Shown: positions 63,503-64,000 of the stretch, in pieces | How the letters are laid out: every line of letters begins with the position of its first letter | How positions within the stretch are numbered: position 1 is the stretch's first letter | NCBI RefSeq assembly: GCF_008632955.1 | Contig: NZ_CP043959.1 | Span: 744,001 to 808,000 of the forward strand | DNA length: 64,000 bases | Direction: 5' to 3' | DNA from: Streptomyces tendae | Lineage (GTDB): Bacteria; Actinomycetota; Actinomycetes; Streptomycetales; Streptomycetaceae | Notes under the pieces: model-generated | What the model was told of the DNA's origin: nothing | The model's input: only the letters and a program-made list of their open reading frames with translations | Database searches by the model: none | Position numbers and translations under genes: made by a program

Positions 63503-64000
63503 ATGGCGGGCGTGATCCAGACGACCGTCCGCCGTTCGCTGCCGGCCTCCCTGCTCCTGCGGGTGCGCCACCGCTCGCCGGGGCTGGCCTCCGGGCTCGC
63601 CGGGGGTGCCCTCGCCGCCGGGCTGGGCCTCGCGGCGTGCACCGTCCTCGTGATGCTGCTGTGGGTCAGCTCGCCCTACCCCGACAGCGGGCCCGGTGGC
63701 GCCCTGCACGTCGCGACGGCGCTGTGGCTGCTCGCGCACGGCACCGAACTGGTCCGCGTCGACACCCTCTCCGGCGGCCCGGCCCCGATGGGCGTGCCCC
63801 CGCTGCTGCTTCTCGTGGTGCCGGTGTGGCTGCTGCACCGGGCGGCCCGCGACGCCGCCGAGGGCGGCGCCCGGGACCATGCCCGGCTGGTCCCCGGCCG
63901 TACCGCGTGGACCGGTGTCGTCCTCGGCTACCTCGCCGTCTCCGCCCCCGCCGCCCTCTACGCGGCCGGCGGCGCGCTGCGTCCCGCGTGGCCGGGGACG
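63503..64000 (+). CDS. DUF6350-family (PerM-like) polytopic membrane protein, 5' part
   Basis: An open frame of 166 codons from the ATG at 63503 (GGGAG just upstream) runs off the right edge. Hydrophobic helices are visible: [53 protein letters not shown] and [21 protein letters not shown], and the pattern continues. The helix pattern and position after sucCD match the actinobacterial DUF6350 family, which includes mycobacterial PerM, a divisome-stabilising protein encoded between sucCD and purNH. In Streptomyces purN and purH are expected to follow. Divergent from the HTH-sigma fusion gene across 96 bp. Confidence 0.82.
   Translation, partial: MAGVIQTTVRRSLPASLLLRVRHRSPGLASGLAGGALAAGLGLAACTVLVMLLWVSSPYPDSGPGGALHVATALWLLAHGTELVRVDTLSGGPAPMGVPPLLLLVVPVWLLHRAARDAAEGGARDHARLVPGRTAWTGVVLGYLAVSAPAALYAAGGALRPAWPGT

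Overview
The window is chromosomal DNA of a Streptomyces species. Base composition is very GC-rich with strong third-position GC, GTG starts are common, and the genes whiD, bldM and shbA are landmarks of the Streptomyces differentiation programme. From memory, the order whiD-bldM-shbA-guaB-guaB3 ... glpD-five kinases ... guaA ... pcrA ... sucCD-DUF6350 matches the S. coelicolor SCO4767-SCO4811 neighbourhood, so this is mostly core genome. I see no insertion sequence, prophage, CRISPR array, rRNA or tRNA.

Layout. 1-4.9 kb holds variable genes: a partial Gly-rich protein, a septum-formation-family lipoprotein, a SnoaL-like cyclase, an SDR, a MOSC protein and a LysR regulator. 4.9-7.8 kb is the developmental block: whiD and bldM are divergent, bldM has a perfect sigma-BldN promoter, and shbA (sigma factor for hrdB) follows a strange 870-bp repetitive stretch. 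8-10.8 kb carries guaB (with a sigma-R-type promoter) and a GuaB3 paralogue. 11-14.2 kb has a nucleotide-sugar dehydrogenase-like protein lacking its catalytic Cys, and glpD. 14.6-24.4 kb is a run of five membrane Ser/Thr kinase genes; one encodes a pseudokinase and one carries a TTA codon. 24.6-28.1 kb has an aldehyde dehydrogenase and a GMC oxidoreductase. 28.2-35.8 kb has a sortase-substrate-like surface protein, chorismate mutase with an apparent Phe/Tyr attenuator, guaA, and assorted enzymes and membrane proteins. 35.9-39.7 kb is a PspC-domain sensor kinase/LuxR regulator unit divergent from a PspC membrane protein. 39.8-48 kb has two NlpC/P60 hydrolases (one behind a c-di-AMP riboswitch), pcrA with a DNA-damage promoter, and an M23 peptidase. 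48.2-49.9 kb has a lipase and the small B12-binding mutase subunit.

50.2-57.9 kb is the most interesting block. It encodes DUF5691 and a SWIM-family-like protein (minus strand) divergent from MoxR ATPase, DUF5682 and VWA genes (plus strand, start/stop overlaps). The 133-bp gap contains two opposed RecA-NDp (PafBC-type) promoter motifs, which ties this functionally uncharacterised module to the LexA-independent DNA damage response; pcrA in the same window has the same motif. The SWIM-family protein appears to have lost its zinc-finger domain.

58-64 kb has a secreted octapeptide-repeat protein, sucCD, an unusual HTH-sigma-membrane fusion, and the start of a DUF6350 (PerM-like) membrane protein.

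Assignments rest on reading motifs by eye and on family knowledge. Start codons were chosen from ribosome-binding sites, overlaps and paralogue alignment.
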